Below are positions 19,045-27,639 of a DNA stretch of 64,000 bases, in pieces. The stretch is from Trichomonas vaginalis G3 (lineage: Eukaryota > Parabasalia > Trichomonadida > Trichomonadidae), in assembly GCF_026262505.1 (NCBI RefSeq), contig NC_067207.1:27806082-27870081 (forward strand). The letters are read 5' to 3'. The notes under the pieces were generated by a model. That model made no database searches and was not told the origin of the DNA. It saw nothing but the letters and a program-made list of their open reading frames with translations. Every line of letters begins with the position of its first letter. Positions within the stretch are counted from its first letter, which is position 1. The position numbers and the translations under genes are program-made.

Positions 19045-19707
19045 TTACTCACAATATTTTTGTACAAAACGACCCCAAACTTTTAACTTCTTTTCTGCAG
19101 CTTCAAATGCTATCTTAGCGAGTTCATATTCTCTAAATTCTCTCTTTAAATCTTCTTGTTCCCATTGGTCTAGTTCGTATGGAGAATCTTTATAACCATA
19201 ACACATCTCATGTTCATGTTCTATTTGTTTTTCATGCATTTTTCTAACTTCTTGTTCGAACAAAGGTTTAGCATTCTCTACTGTATCTTCGAGTTCTTCT
19301 TCATCTAATTTCTCATGAACTTTCTTGTCTATGGAGTCCATAATTTTTCCAACTGCTATACAATATTTTGGAGAAGCCCACATTGCTATATAGTTTACAA
19401 GTCTTGGGTCTACATACGTTCCTCTAACCTGTTTGATTTCATCAGGAATTCCTGCATGAATTTTGTATAAAAAGCAACCCGCGGAATTCCGCGGGTTGGT
19501 ATATTCTTCACAAAATGCCTTAAAATACTCTTCCCAGGACTTATTTTCCAACAACCTTCTAAAGTCTTTCCTAAACTGCTGACACATATTTGTTGCATTT
19601 ATATAACCATCCTTGTCTCTACGTAAGACTTCAATACCATTATAAGTGCCTTTTGTGAATGTTTCGCCATTAGATTTGTTCGTGAACGTTTTTGCTTCGA
19701 CTGTCAT
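19045..19707 (-). CDS. Polinton part: KilA-N domain protein
   Basis: 220 residues; looks whole. Starts MTVEAKTFTNKSNG. The KilA-N signature is clear: GIEVLRRDKDGYINATNMC near residue 25-43, RDFRRLLENKSW-like helix, and NYIAMWASPKYCIAVGKIMD at about 110-130. A charged coiled-coil tail follows. KilA-N domains bind DNA in phages and large DNA viruses. The 24-bp palindrome at 19475-19498 lies inside the coding sequence. It is upstream of, and parallel to, the unknown gene at 17772. Confidence 0.78.
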   Translation of the reverse strand: MTVEAKTFTNKSNGETFTKGTYNGIEVLRRDKDGYINATNMCQQFRKDFRRLLENKSWEEYFKAFCEEYTNPRNSAGCFLYKIHAGIPDEIKQVRGTYVDPRLVNYIAMWASPKYCIAVGKIMDSIDKKVHEKLDEEELEDTVENAKPLFEQEVRKMHEKQIEHEHEMCYGYKDSPYELDQWEQEDLKREFREYELAKIAFEAAEKKLKVWGRFVQKYCE

Positions 19708-19734
19708 TTCAGTTCTTACAATAAAAATAAAAAA

Positions 19735-19830
19735 TATTTTTGGGTGGTACGTCGGACATTCGTTTGTGGCTTAACCGTCGGACATTCGTTTGTGGCTTAA
19801 CCGTCGGACATTGTCTTGAAACAGTATAAG
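19735..19830 (+). repeat. 26-bp tandem repeat
   Basis: Three tandem units built on GTCGGACATTCGTTTGTG followed by GCTTAACC, the third diverging. The same GTCGGACATTCGTTTGTG core occurs once in the repeat region after the ATPase gene (about 14604). Confidence 0.8.
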
Positions 19831-19974
19831 ACTAGTTCTGAGATCTCACCATCTAACCTAAAATATATTTTTGCCGAAAAAAAAGAGTTTTGGTTGAAAA
19901 ATACGATGAAGAAGTCATGACAAAACATTTACGTACATGTTTGACAAAACATTTACGATGAAATCATGACAAAA

Positions 19975-20115
19975 CATGTACGATGAAGTTTATTTCCTGG
20001 ACTGTTGTCTAAATGTCATGTTGTCACACTTTTTCAGAGAAGTTAAAATGACCGAGGGACCGAGGGACCGAGGGACCTGGTGACACCTAAAAACCATCTA
20101 CCCTAAAATATATTT
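19975..20115 (+). repeat. Dispersed Polinton intergenic module, copy 3
   Basis: ACGATGAAGTTTATTTCC, TGTCATGTTGTCAC, three GACCGAGG-type units, CCTGGTGACACC and AACCATCTACCCT, ending at the stop of the next gene. Preceded by several short ATGACAAAACATTTACG units. Confidence 0.75.
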
Positions 20116-20116
20116 T

Positions 20117-20977
20117 TCAATACTTTTTCAGCACTTTTCCGTAGTTGTATATGAAAGACAATTCGAGATAAAAGTCATAGTACAATGGTATAATATGCTG
20201 CACACCATTTGTTGTGAACCAAACTTGAAAGTCAGAGAAACTGTTACTAGGTGGTTCGTAGAATTTAGAAGCAAAGTCATAAACGTCCTTACCAATACAT
20301 AGAAAACTATTGTTGCTTGAACTGAAACTTGCATGACACATAACATTTTGAGGGTCAAACACATTTCTATAAACTGTCAAATCTGCTGGTGGAAGTATAA
20401 ATTGAAATGGACCATCTGGTGGTAATGGTTCGTTCTGGTTTAGTAACCGAAGAAATTGTGCCCAAGAACGTTTGTCTACTCCCCAAAATAAAAACTCTGT
20501 ATCTCTTGGAGGGTTAATTTCAATCTTTTGAAATGAAACGGTGGAGTTCATCTTGTCATATTCTAGTTTCAGATAGTATGTTCCATTTAGTAAAGAGTCG
20601 TATTTTTCTTGAAATTCCCAATAGTATTTGTTTATTTGAGTTTGAAAGTCATTTAGAGTTTTCTCAAGACTTTCGTCTGAACGAACTGTAAAGATCCTCA
20701 TTTCATCAAATTTGTCTATTAGACCATCAGAACCTTTATACTGCCCATGAAAATATACTGCGAACATAAACGCGTTAGTTCTATTTGAAAACAAAACTCT
20801 TCTAAATCCTATTGCCTTTGCATCTGAAGGACTTTGAAGCCAACGAATTGGATAGTCAAACCTGTATGAACGGGATGAAATTTCCTCATCTGAAATAGTC
20901 CTACCAGCATTTGTAAAGATATAGTCTAATGGTTTTGTATCTGCTACTTTTGTTCTTTGTTTTTCAACCTGAAGCAT
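20117..20977 (-). CDS. Polinton part: unknown 286-residue protein, probably virion-related
   Basis: Looks whole. Starts MLQVEKQRTKVADTKPLD. Contains YRFDYPIRWLQSPSDAK, FRRVLFSNRTNAFMF and near the end DFQVWFTTNGVQHIIPLYYDF. A second, broken member of the same family lies at 25984-26760 on the other strand; both share TKPLD, YRFDYP, the F-D-HASFS motif and the FQ-FTT/YGLQQ segment. Beta-rich composition and two diverged copies flanking the tail-fibre-like genes suggest a virion surface or receptor role; this is inference. Confidence 0.55.
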   Translation of the reverse strand: MLQVEKQRTKVADTKPLDYIFTNAGRTISDEEISSRSYRFDYPIRWLQSPSDAKAIGFRRVLFSNRTNAFMFAVYFHGQYKGSDGLIDKFDEMRIFTVRSDESLEKTLNDFQTQINKYYWEFQEKYDSLLNGTYYLKLEYDKMNSTVSFQKIEINPPRDTEFLFWGVDKRSWAQFLRLLNQNEPLPPDGPFQFILPPADLTVYRNVFDPQNVMCHASFSSSNNSFLCIGKDVYDFASKFYEPPSNSFSDFQVWFTTNGVQHIIPLYYDFYLELSFIYNYGKVLKKY

Positions 20978-21032
20978 TTAATATATGTAAAAATATATGG
21001 TTTAAAAAACGTTTTTACTTCATATTTCTCAT

Positions 21033-21752
21033 CTAACAAACATGTTGTCTGACTGCTTGAGGGTTAGGTTGGTACCATTCGAGCTTGACGCTTGCAATTC
21101 CTTCAATTGCATTCAAAATGTCTGAGTCCGAGTCAAACATTTGTTCTCTCTTTGTAGTCTTGAAAGCGTCAAGAAGTTTTGCAGCTGTTGTGACATTGCC
21201 ATGTGAGTAGTATATATGACCATCCAAATCCGTTATAGTTAATCTGAGATTGTGTCCTTTCTTATTTCCGTCTTGTATGGCAGCAAGTACACCCATGAAG
21301 CCTTCTTTGTTCTTTCCTTCGTCAAAGTTTACTGTAAAGGTTCGACCAGATGTAATTTGACTTCTAACTTCACGATACTTCTTATATGCATATCTTGTTC
21401 TTTCCATGGGAGCATGTGTGTCTTCACCTTTTCCTTTTTTCCTTCTCAAAGGATGCAATTGTTCGTCATGTTTCCAGTAGAATCTGGCAAAGCCGTCGTG
21501 TCCTTCAACTTGAGGTTCACTAACATCGAAAGGCATGTCCATAAGACGTTCTTCTTCTAACCTCTCTAGTCTGTTTGGATAATTTGCACGTGCTGTTTCC
21601 AAATCCATTTCGTAGCGAAGACCAGACAATTTGTCATAGACTTTTATGGGTCTTCCCTTCCTATATTTAAACTTCTTCGAAACTCTCCAACCATAACTTT
21701 GCAACTCTGCTTTTATTCTAGCAGACTTTCTATCCATTCTATATGGGGGCAT
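21033..21752 (-). CDS. Polinton part: unknown basic 239-residue protein
   Basis: Looks whole. Starts MPPYRMDRKSARIKAELQ, strongly basic in the first 40 residues (KKFKYRKGRPIKVYDK), then RRKKGKGEDTHAPMERTRYA. A Gly/Asp-rich beta-like segment (LRLTITDLDGHIYYSHGN) lies near the C-terminus. The shared AT-rich motif lies at 21755-21780. Basic N-terminus would suit nucleic-acid binding in a virion core, but no family is recognised. Confidence 0.55.
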   Translation of the reverse strand: MPPYRMDRKSARIKAELQSYGWRVSKKFKYRKGRPIKVYDKLSGLRYEMDLETARANYPNRLERLEEERLMDMPFDVSEPQVEGHDGFARFYWKHDEQLHPLRRKKGKGEDTHAPMERTRYAYKKYREVRSQITSGRTFTVNFDEGKNKEGFMGVLAAIQDGNKKGHNLRLTITDLDGHIYYSHGNVTTAAKLLDAFKTTKREQMFDSDSDILNAIEGIASVKLEWYQPNPQAVRQHVC

Positions 21753-21782
21753 TTTTATAAAAATAAAAAAAATATTTTTTCT

Positions 21783-22367
21783 TTACTTAACATAACCGCC
21801 TGCTGCCATAAGTCTTTGACGCCAACCCATACCAGCTAATGAAGGTTGACTTGGTTTAGTTTCCAAACTAAACTTTGGTTTTGGTTTATCTTCAGTTTTT
21901 GGTTTTTCTTCTTCTATCGGTTTTTCGTCACTTTTCGGTTTCTCTGACTTTACTTCACTTGCAGGAACAGTTGTGTCGTCAACATCTTCATAAATATCAT
22001 ATGCCATTTGTTTTTGTTTTCCTTTCAACTTTTTGTGTTTGTTGTAAAGTTTAGAATATTTCGACTCTAAGTCAATGAGATGTTCTATAATGAACTGTTG
22101 GTCAGTGAAGTAAACTTTTCCATCTGTTGTCTCGAAAGCTCCTTCAGACTTCAATATTTTATTTGTGAGAGTCTGTTTCTTTTTTGAGATACTTGCCGTT
22201 CCATTTTTATGAAAAGTGACTTTATAGTTAGGGTTTGTATTTCCAGACCTGGCACTTTCTATTATTGAATTTTTCTCTTCATCTGTAAGTTCTTTGACGG
22301 GTTTTGACAATGGTTCTGAACTTTTTGTTTGTGGTGTCAAATCTACCGTTTCAACTTCTTCGGTCAT
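21783..22367 (-). CDS. Polinton part: unknown 194-residue charged protein
   Basis: Looks whole. Starts MTEEVETVDLTPQTK. A compact middle (NYKVTFHKNGTASISKKKQ) precedes a helical part, then a Lys/Pro/Glu-rich low-complexity stretch (SEKPKSDEKPIEEEKPK) and a short conserved-looking end GWRQRLMAAGGYVK. Immediately upstream is TTTTTTACTGAGATGAA, found again before the next gene. Possible scaffold or core protein; unproven. Confidence 0.55.
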   Translation of the reverse strand: MTEEVETVDLTPQTKSSEPLSKPVKELTDEEKNSIIESARSGNTNPNYKVTFHKNGTASISKKKQTLTNKILKSEGAFETTDGKVYFTDQQFIIEHLIDLESKYSKLYNKHKKLKGKQKQMAYDIYEDVDDTTVPASEVKSEKPKSDEKPIEEEKPKTEDKPKPKFSLETKPSQPSLAGMGWRQRLMAAGGYVK

Positions 22368-22386
22368 TTCATCTCAGTAAAAAATT

Positions 22387-22539
22387 TTAGTTTGGTTTGT
22401 TTTCAACTGGTTGTTGTTGTTTTTTAAGTCGGTCTAAAACTTCCTGAGGTATAGGAAGAACTTGACAAACACGTTGTGTAACTGCTGGAAGCCGACAAAT
22501 CCATCTTGAACCCATTTGTCTCAATGCTGTATTGTTCAT
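22387..22539 (-). CDS. Polinton part: 50-residue small protein
   Basis: Starts MNNTALRQMGSRWICRL and ends KKQQQPVENKPN. It sits between two co-oriented genes with short gaps (19 bases on each side) and has the same upstream sequence TTTTTTACTGAGATGAA as the gene at 22367, which supports it as real despite its size. No membrane helix; function unknown. Confidence 0.6.
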   Translation of the reverse strand: MNNTALRQMGSRWICRLPAVTQRVCQVLPIPQEVLDRLKKQQQPVENKPN

Positions 22540-22558
22540 TTCATCTCAGTAAAAAACT

Positions 22559-22960
22559 TTACATTCCCCACGTTTGAGGCGGTTGAGGTTGGTTATTGTT
22601 TACCCACTGTTGTGCATGGTTATATCCTCTGTTAAAGAATCTTTCACCTTGGTCCATATAGTGTCCTGCTTGGTTATAGTAGTCATTTGCTTTGTTATAA
22701 TAGTTTCCTGCTTGTCTTCCTACATTGTCCATCCATCCTTGAACTTTTCCTCTTGTTTCAGGATTTGGAATAAGATTTGTTGCATCTCGTGCTACATCCC
22801 AACCTTTCTGTACAGTTTGTATAATAGGTTGTGCTTTCTCTTTAAGTATACCTAATGTACTCAAAATCTTCCTTCCAACTCCAAATACACCTCTGGCTAT
22901 TGTTCCCACTGCGGGCAAAAATCTGGATGCAACTCCTGCTAATGCGCCAAATAAACCCAT
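22559..22960 (-). CDS. Polinton part: 133-residue protein with amphipathic N-terminus
   Basis: Looks whole. Starts MGLFGALAGVASRFLPAVG, continuing as a Gly/Ala-rich amphipathic helix, then a Tyr/Asn/Gln-rich tail (YNKANDYYNQAGHYMDQ). This layout recalls membrane-active minor capsid proteins (adenovirus pVI-like) or myristoylated small virion proteins, because MG is followed by a hydrophobic stretch. The 80-residue protein at 26835 has the same kind of start. It faces the integrase gene across 17 bases. The functional idea is inference. Confidence 0.55.
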   Translation of the reverse strand: MGLFGALAGVASRFLPAVGTIARGVFGVGRKILSTLGILKEKAQPIIQTVQKGWDVARDATNLIPNPETRGKVQGWMDNVGRQAGNYYNKANDYYNQAGHYMDQGERFFNRGYNHAQQWVNNNQPQPPQTWGM

Positions 22961-22977
22961 TTCTTATGGGTTAAAAA

Positions 22978-23937
22978 ATGACGAATTCAAACAAGGACCC
23001 CTATGTTTCTAAGGCAACAAAAAAAGCACTCATGATAAAAATCTTTAGTTCAACACCAAATGCTTGGTTTATGGATATCTTGGAAAACATTCCGAGAGTT
23101 AGAACAGATGGACCACCATACTGGCTAATATTTGTTGGTCAAAACACAAGATACTGTGAAGCCATACCATTATGGTCCAAAAATATTTTAGATGTGAAAA
23201 CTGCTTTGACAATATTCGTTGACAAATACCATCTAACAAAACTGACATCTGACTGTGAAAGTTCTTTCAAATCAGATGATGTAAAAAACTATCTGCGTTC
23301 AAAAAATGTAAACCAATATTTCATTGTCGACCAAAACCATTCTGCTCTTGGTGTCATTGACGGTTGTATAAAAATGTTAAGAGACTTAAACCAACCACAA
23401 GGTGGTGAAGCAAATGAAATGTCATATGACGACAAGTATAGACACTTCTCCATGGCAAAGATGAGACAAGTTTTAAATATTTACAATAGCCGTAAACAAA
23501 AAGGTTTGGGAAACCATTCCCCCGAAGAAATGAAAAACAACCCTGACTTAGAGAAAGACTATATATTTAATAATTTAGTCAAAAGAGACAAACAAGAAAG
23601 AATGCCGGGCTTCAAACTTCAGAAAGGTGACAAAGTAAAAATAGAAATACCTAAACGCGACCCATATGAAAATACTATTGACTATGACAACAATGGGAAC
23701 CCGACAGGTACTCACATTCGTGTTCGTAAAAATAGAAGAAAGTATACAAGAGAATATTATGAAGTTTTAGGCAAACATGGCAAAATGTACAGACTGCAAG
23801 CAGAAGATAAAACTACTATTGTCAGACCTCGTTTCAAACTTGTTAAGGTTCAAGGTGGTATACTTTCAAAGACAGTTCCTAACAAATATAAGACAACTCC
23901 TGACGAATATGCTAAAGAAGTTGAAAATGACGACTAA
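22978..23937 (+). CDS. Polinton part: rve/DDE integrase
   Basis: 319 residues. The RNase-H-like core is visible: WFMDILENIP, then YWLIFVGQNTRYCEAIPLW, then LTSDCESSFKSDDVK, followed by HSALGVIDGCIKMLRDL and a helix with FSMAKMRQVLNIYNSRK and NHSPEEM. A basic SH3-like C-terminal part follows (KKGDKVKIEIPKRD, then YEVLGKHGKMYRLQ). This is the retroviral-type integrase that inserts Polintons into the host genome, and it is the family hallmark. Its start is divergent from the 22559 gene and its end overlaps the convergent tail-like gene by four bases. Confidence 0.88.
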   Translation: MTNSNKDPYVSKATKKALMIKIFSSTPNAWFMDILENIPRVRTDGPPYWLIFVGQNTRYCEAIPLWSKNILDVKTALTIFVDKYHLTKLTSDCESSFKSDDVKNYLRSKNVNQYFIVDQNHSALGVIDGCIKMLRDLNQPQGGEANEMSYDDKYRHFSMAKMRQVLNIYNSRKQKGLGNHSPEEMKNNPDLEKDYIFNNLVKRDKQERMPGFKLQKGDKVKIEIPKRDPYENTIDYDNNGNPTGTHIRVRKNRRKYTREYYEVLGKHGKMYRLQAEDKTTIVRPRFKLVKVQGGILSKTVPNKYKTTPDEYAKEVENDD

Positions 23938-24680
23938 GCAATTCTATACCATGCGTAAACTGTCATGTAAGGTGGCATGTAGTCTTTACTTTGTCCCGTT
24001 GTTTGCGTATATCCTGAAACGAAATGTGTATGGTTTCCTTCTCCCTGAGTGTCATCCCAGTAACAATTTATAGCAAACTTAACGTCGTCTTTAACATCAT
24101 ATCCTTTACCTTTTGTCATTCCTGACCAATCCCAATATCTATGCTTATGCCAACCTGCTTGAGATGTACTTAAATCTATGTAGTGACTGTGCGCAGGTAA
24201 GTTTTCACCTGAAATCGTTTTACTTCCACCTGTTTCCTTTGAAGAGTTTGCACAATACAAAAACCTGTCGACTATTTGTTCCCATGCACCAACACCAAAC
24301 ATTACTTGAGGACCTCTTGCTTCCATAGATGTATAAATAGAACCTACTGGGTTCATTAAATCAAACATATGAGACATTACAGGATTGTCTCTTTTGAACT
24401 TAAAATATAGTGCAACTATTTCAGGTTTCTTCTGGTTTAAGTCAGAATATTTTTTATAATATAATCTTATGTTTTCAGGGTAGGTAAAATCTTGACTATA
24501 ATATTTATTTCTGTCATCTTCATAATAGTATACTATTCTCGTTTTTTCTATTGCATTATATCTTTTATATCTATAAAAATCTAAATATAATGTTAGCGTT
24601 TGTTCATCTACATGTGGTGTTCTGTTGTCATCTCCATAGTCATAATAGTATGGTGCTGGAGCTGGGTCAGGCAATGTCAT
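23934..24680 (-). CDS. Polinton part: phage tail-collar-like protein
   Basis: 248 residues; looks whole. After a Tyr-rich N-terminal half, the C-terminal half carries NPVGSIYTSMEARGPQ, then GAWEQIVDRFLYCA, GGSKTISGENLPAHSHYID and ends PYMTVYAWYRIA. This P-G-S-I / W-x-x-I-x-D-R-F-L / N-L-P-x-H-x-H order and the Y-x-x-V-Y-A-W-x-R end are those of phage tail-collar and short-tail-fibre tips, which bind host receptors. The neighbouring gene is also fibre-like. Likely a virion attachment protein acquired from, or shared with, phages. Confidence 0.78.
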   Translation of the reverse strand: MTLPDPAPAPYYYDYGDDNRTPHVDEQTLTLYLDFYRYKRYNAIEKTRIVYYYEDDRNKYYSQDFTYPENIRLYYKKYSDLNQKKPEIVALYFKFKRDNPVMSHMFDLMNPVGSIYTSMEARGPQVMFGVGAWEQIVDRFLYCANSSKETGGSKTISGENLPAHSHYIDLSTSQAGWHKHRYWDWSGMTKGKGYDVKDDVKFAINCYWDDTQGEGNHTHFVSGYTQTTGQSKDYMPPYMTVYAWYRIA

Positions 24681-24723
24681 ATTGTCATTTCATAAACTCG
24701 GAAATATTTCTTTTGTTCGTCTC

Positions 24724-25965
24724 CTATAAGTTTAAGTAGCAGTTGTTGTCTAATGGAACTTTAACTTGTGTACCATCGTTCTTTTTATAGCTTACATACA
24801 TTTCATTGTTATTTTTCGGAATGAGTTTATACCGTATACCATTTTTTAAGGAATGTACAAACTGCCATCTAAAATATTTGTTTTCTTCATTGAAAGAAAA
24901 GTCACCAACAATAGTTTCAATATTTTTTGTTCCTAGCAAACTTTGGTATATTTCATTGACATATGTTTTATCTGCTTTTGTCTCTAATGTTTCTTGTAAG
25001 TTTGCAATATTTGCAATGGTATGTGTATGTCCAACGTCACTTTTCCTGTTTAAGGTTTCTTGTAAGTTTGTTATATTTGCAATGGTATGTGTATGTCCAA
25101 CGTCACTTTTACTGTTTAAGGTTTCTTGTAAGTTTGTAATATTTGCAATGGTATGTGTATGGTTCTTATCTGCTTTCTTCTCTAACTCATCGTTAACATA
25201 TGTTTTATCTGCTTTAAGGTCTAAACATCCTGAAACCCATCCTGTATCGGCTTTACTTTTTAAAATCTTCGATGTCCATTCATGGTACCAGTCAACCCTT
25301 TCTTTCATTTCGTTATCTTTTTCATCCACATATTCCTTATCTGCTTTCTTCTCTAACTTACTAGCCACACATGCTAACTCATCGTTAACATATGTTTTAT
25401 CTGCTTTCTTTTCAAGGCTAACGTTTAAGTCTGTTATTTCAGATATAGAATGTGTATGTCCAACGTCACTTTTCCTGTTTAAGGTTTCTTGTAAGTTTGT
25501 AATATCAGATATAGAATGTGTATGAGTCTTTTTAGAATATTCGTTTTCAGCTCTTGTCACTTCACTTGACATTTTATTGTCAACATATGTTTTGTCTGCT
25601 AGTTCAGGATGAGTATGTTCTTTTGTTGCATAAGCTTTGTTAGCTCTTTCTTCTTCTTTTGCTATTGCATCGTCTACATATTCTTTGTCAGCTTTGTTGC
25701 CAACATCTGCTTTCAAAAGAAGTTCAGATATAGGTTTCTCGTTTAAAGTTCCTTTTGTTGGATTTATACAAACAGTATGGTTCTTATTGTCTTGAAACAG
25801 AAACTCATCTGTCATTGGGTTTAAAGTCAGTTTTAAGTTTCCTTCTTTCAATGACTCAGATATCTTAGAATAGTTTGAAAAGTTTGTTGTGTTCTTATTT
25901 AGAGCTTGTATAATGAGTTGTCGGTTGTGTTGTATTTCTCTCATAGACGCTGTTTCATTTGACAT
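24724..25965 (-). CDS. Polinton part: repetitive tail-fibre-like protein
   Basis: 413 residues; looks whole. The middle is made of repeated modules of the type HTHTIANITNLQETLN and KADKTYVNDELEKKADK, about ten partial units, as in trimeric phage tail-fibre shafts. N-terminal NRQLIIQALNKNTTNF could be the attachment part and the C-terminal 80 residues (IVGDFSFNEENKYFRW) a globular tip. It lies directly upstream of, and parallel to, the collar-like gene, so the two probably form a shaft-plus-tip spike. Repeat units at DNA 25000-25180 are nearly identical, favouring length change. Confidence 0.78.
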   Translation of the reverse strand: MSNETASMREIQHNRQLIIQALNKNTTNFSNYSKISESLKEGNLKLTLNPMTDEFLFQDNKNHTVCINPTKGTLNEKPISELLLKADVGNKADKEYVDDAIAKEEERANKAYATKEHTHPELADKTYVDNKMSSEVTRAENEYSKKTHTHSISDITNLQETLNRKSDVGHTHSISEITDLNVSLEKKADKTYVNDELACVASKLEKKADKEYVDEKDNEMKERVDWYHEWTSKILKSKADTGWVSGCLDLKADKTYVNDELEKKADKNHTHTIANITNLQETLNSKSDVGHTHTIANITNLQETLNRKSDVGHTHTIANIANLQETLETKADKTYVNEIYQSLLGTKNIETIVGDFSFNEENKYFRWQFVHSLKNGIRYKLIPKNNNEMYVSYKKNDGTQVKVPLDNNCYLNL

Positions 25966-25983
25966 TTTTATTCTAGATAAAAT

Positions 25984-26760
25984 ATGCTTTCAATAGAAAA
26001 AGAAAATTCAAGAGTTGCTACAACTAAACCATTAGATGAACTTTTTACTAATGTCGGTCAAAAGTTTGAGACAGAGACCGTAAAGCATGAAGGCTATCGT
26101 TTTGACTACCCGTTAAGATGGTTAAGAGACCCATCTGTCAAAAAGCTATTGGCTTTCGTAGAATGAAGTTCATTTCAGAAGCCATACATGGTTTCCCATT
26201 TACAGTCGGTTTTGAAGTTCGATACTATAACAAAAAAAACGTACGTATGAGAAATTTGAACAGGGAAAACTTTTACAAGTGAATTTGCTTGTAAACTTAG
26301 AAACAACTCTTCAAGCTTTTCAAGAAAAAATAAACGACATCTATATCGAATATGCAAACCAGTATAACATTGACGAGGGAGAGTACCATCTCGATATTAT
26401 ATATGACAGGAAAAATGCAACTGTTAAAATCAATAGAATAGAAGACCTTGGAGAAAACGTTTATATTTCTACAAAATATAACAACTTGGCATGGTATAGA
26501 TTTCTGAGGATGTTAAATCAGCCTGCAGAATATCCAGTACACCCGGACTTTTATGAAGTCGAAAACCCTAATGGAACATATGAAAATGTTTTCGACTCAG
26601 ATGCTATTATAGTTCATGCTTCATTTTCTGGTGCACAAAACTCTTTTTTATGCTTGGCAATGACTTTTACGAAAAACCTACAAAGCTATATGAACCACCA
26701 AGTGGAAGTATTTCAGACTTTCAAGTATGGTTTACAACAGATGGAAGAAAGAGAATAGTT
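25984..26760 (+). CDS. Polinton part: second copy of the 20117 gene family
   Basis: Starts MLSIEKENSRVATTKPLD and is clearly related to the protein encoded at 20117-20977 (shared TKPLD, YRFDYPLRWLRDPS, VFDSDAIIVHASFSG). Looks broken. Its opposite orientation and position on the other side of the tail-fibre-like genes suggest an ancient duplication inside the element. Confidence 0.65.
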
Positions 26761-26834
26761 CCATTATACCATGCGTTTTACTTAGAAACTTAGTTTCATA
26801 TACAACTACTATCGAACGGTAAAAATATAATTTT

Positions 26835-27077
26835 TTAATACGGTTGAGGTGTTGGATTTGGTTGCCAACTAGACTGTGGTGCAGGTTCAGGCTGTTGTAT
26901 AACAGGAGCTTGTTCTTCTGGTTCAGGGTCTTTAGGTATAATACCAACAAACTGACCTACTCTTTTACCAATATTTTTGACTCCGTTCCAAATTCCTCTT
27001 CCTACGGTTTTTATTCCATTCCATATACCTCTTCCAACATTTCGAAAGAAGTTTCCTATCTTACTGAAGAAACCCAT
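26835..27077 (-). CDS. Polinton part: 80-residue protein with amphipathic N-terminus
   Basis: Looks whole. Starts MGFFSKIGNFFRNVGRG, with an internal repeat GRGIWNGIKTV / GRGIWNGVKNI, then a Pro/Gln-rich tail. The MGxF start followed by an amphipathic helix parallels the protein at 22559. Candidates are a membrane-lytic or capsid-cementing peptide; not demonstrated. Confidence 0.55.
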   Translation of the reverse strand: MGFFSKIGNFFRNVGRGIWNGIKTVGRGIWNGVKNIGKRVGQFVGIIPKDPEPEEQAPVIQQPEPAPQSSWQPNPTPQPY

Positions 27078-27095
27078 TTTACTATATGTAAAAAT

Positions 27096-27458
27096 CTAAT
27101 GTCCGCCTAGTCTCTTACGTTTCCTGTTGAGTTCCATAGCATTCTTTAACTGGAGCTCATACATTCTGTTTCTCCTCTGGTAGAAAACATATTCTGGGTC
27201 AACTCCTGTGTTCGCGTCATCTGCATAAAGTTGTTTATATCCCACTTCAGGGTTTGTATAAAACTCTTTCCATCTCATATTTGCATACCATGGTGGCAAA
27301 CCTAACGCAGCGTCATTTGACATGGCAGTTTGCATTTGTACATCTGTTGGCACTTGACCATAGTTTGCCATTGCAGTTTGTATTCTAACTTCATTTGGAA
27401 TATTCTCTGGGTTTGGTTGTCCAGGTTGCTGTGCATTCGCTAAGTTCTGTGCGTCCAT
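27096..27458 (-). CDS. Polinton part: unknown 120-residue protein
   Basis: Looks whole. Starts MDAQNLANAQQPGQPNP. Two near-copies of VRIQTAMANYGQVPTD / VQMQTAMSNDAALGLP follow, then PPWYANMRWKEFYTNPE and a basic end (NRKRKRLGGH). It is packed 18 bases from the 80-residue gene and 23 bases from the small membrane gene on the same strand. Function unknown. Confidence 0.55.
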   Translation of the reverse strand: MDAQNLANAQQPGQPNPENIPNEVRIQTAMANYGQVPTDVQMQTAMSNDAALGLPPWYANMRWKEFYTNPEVGYKQLYADDANTGVDPEYVFYQRRNRMYELQLKNAMELNRKRKRLGGH

Positions 27459-27481
27459 TTAATATTAGATAAAAATATCTC

Positions 27482-27613
27482 TTACGAGTACATATACTGG
27501 ACATTTGCAGGCATTGGTTCATCTTCATATTCTCTGTACCTTTCTGCCACGTCAAATAAATAAATGACACAATGGAAAAAACCTAAAACAAGTAGTCCTA
27601 TTTCAAACCACAT
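27482..27613 (-). CDS. Polinton part: 43-residue membrane protein
   Basis: Starts MWFEIGLLVLGFFHCVIYLF, a single hydrophobic helix, followed by a short acidic tail ending QYMYS. It fits the spacing of the - strand gene run. Small single-helix proteins are common in DNA viruses with internal membranes; that role is only a possibility here. Confidence 0.5.
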   Translation of the reverse strand: MWFEIGLLVLGFFHCVIYLFDVAERYREYEDEPMPANVQYMYS

Positions 27614-27639
27614 TTTACTAGTAAAATTTCTTTGTTATG

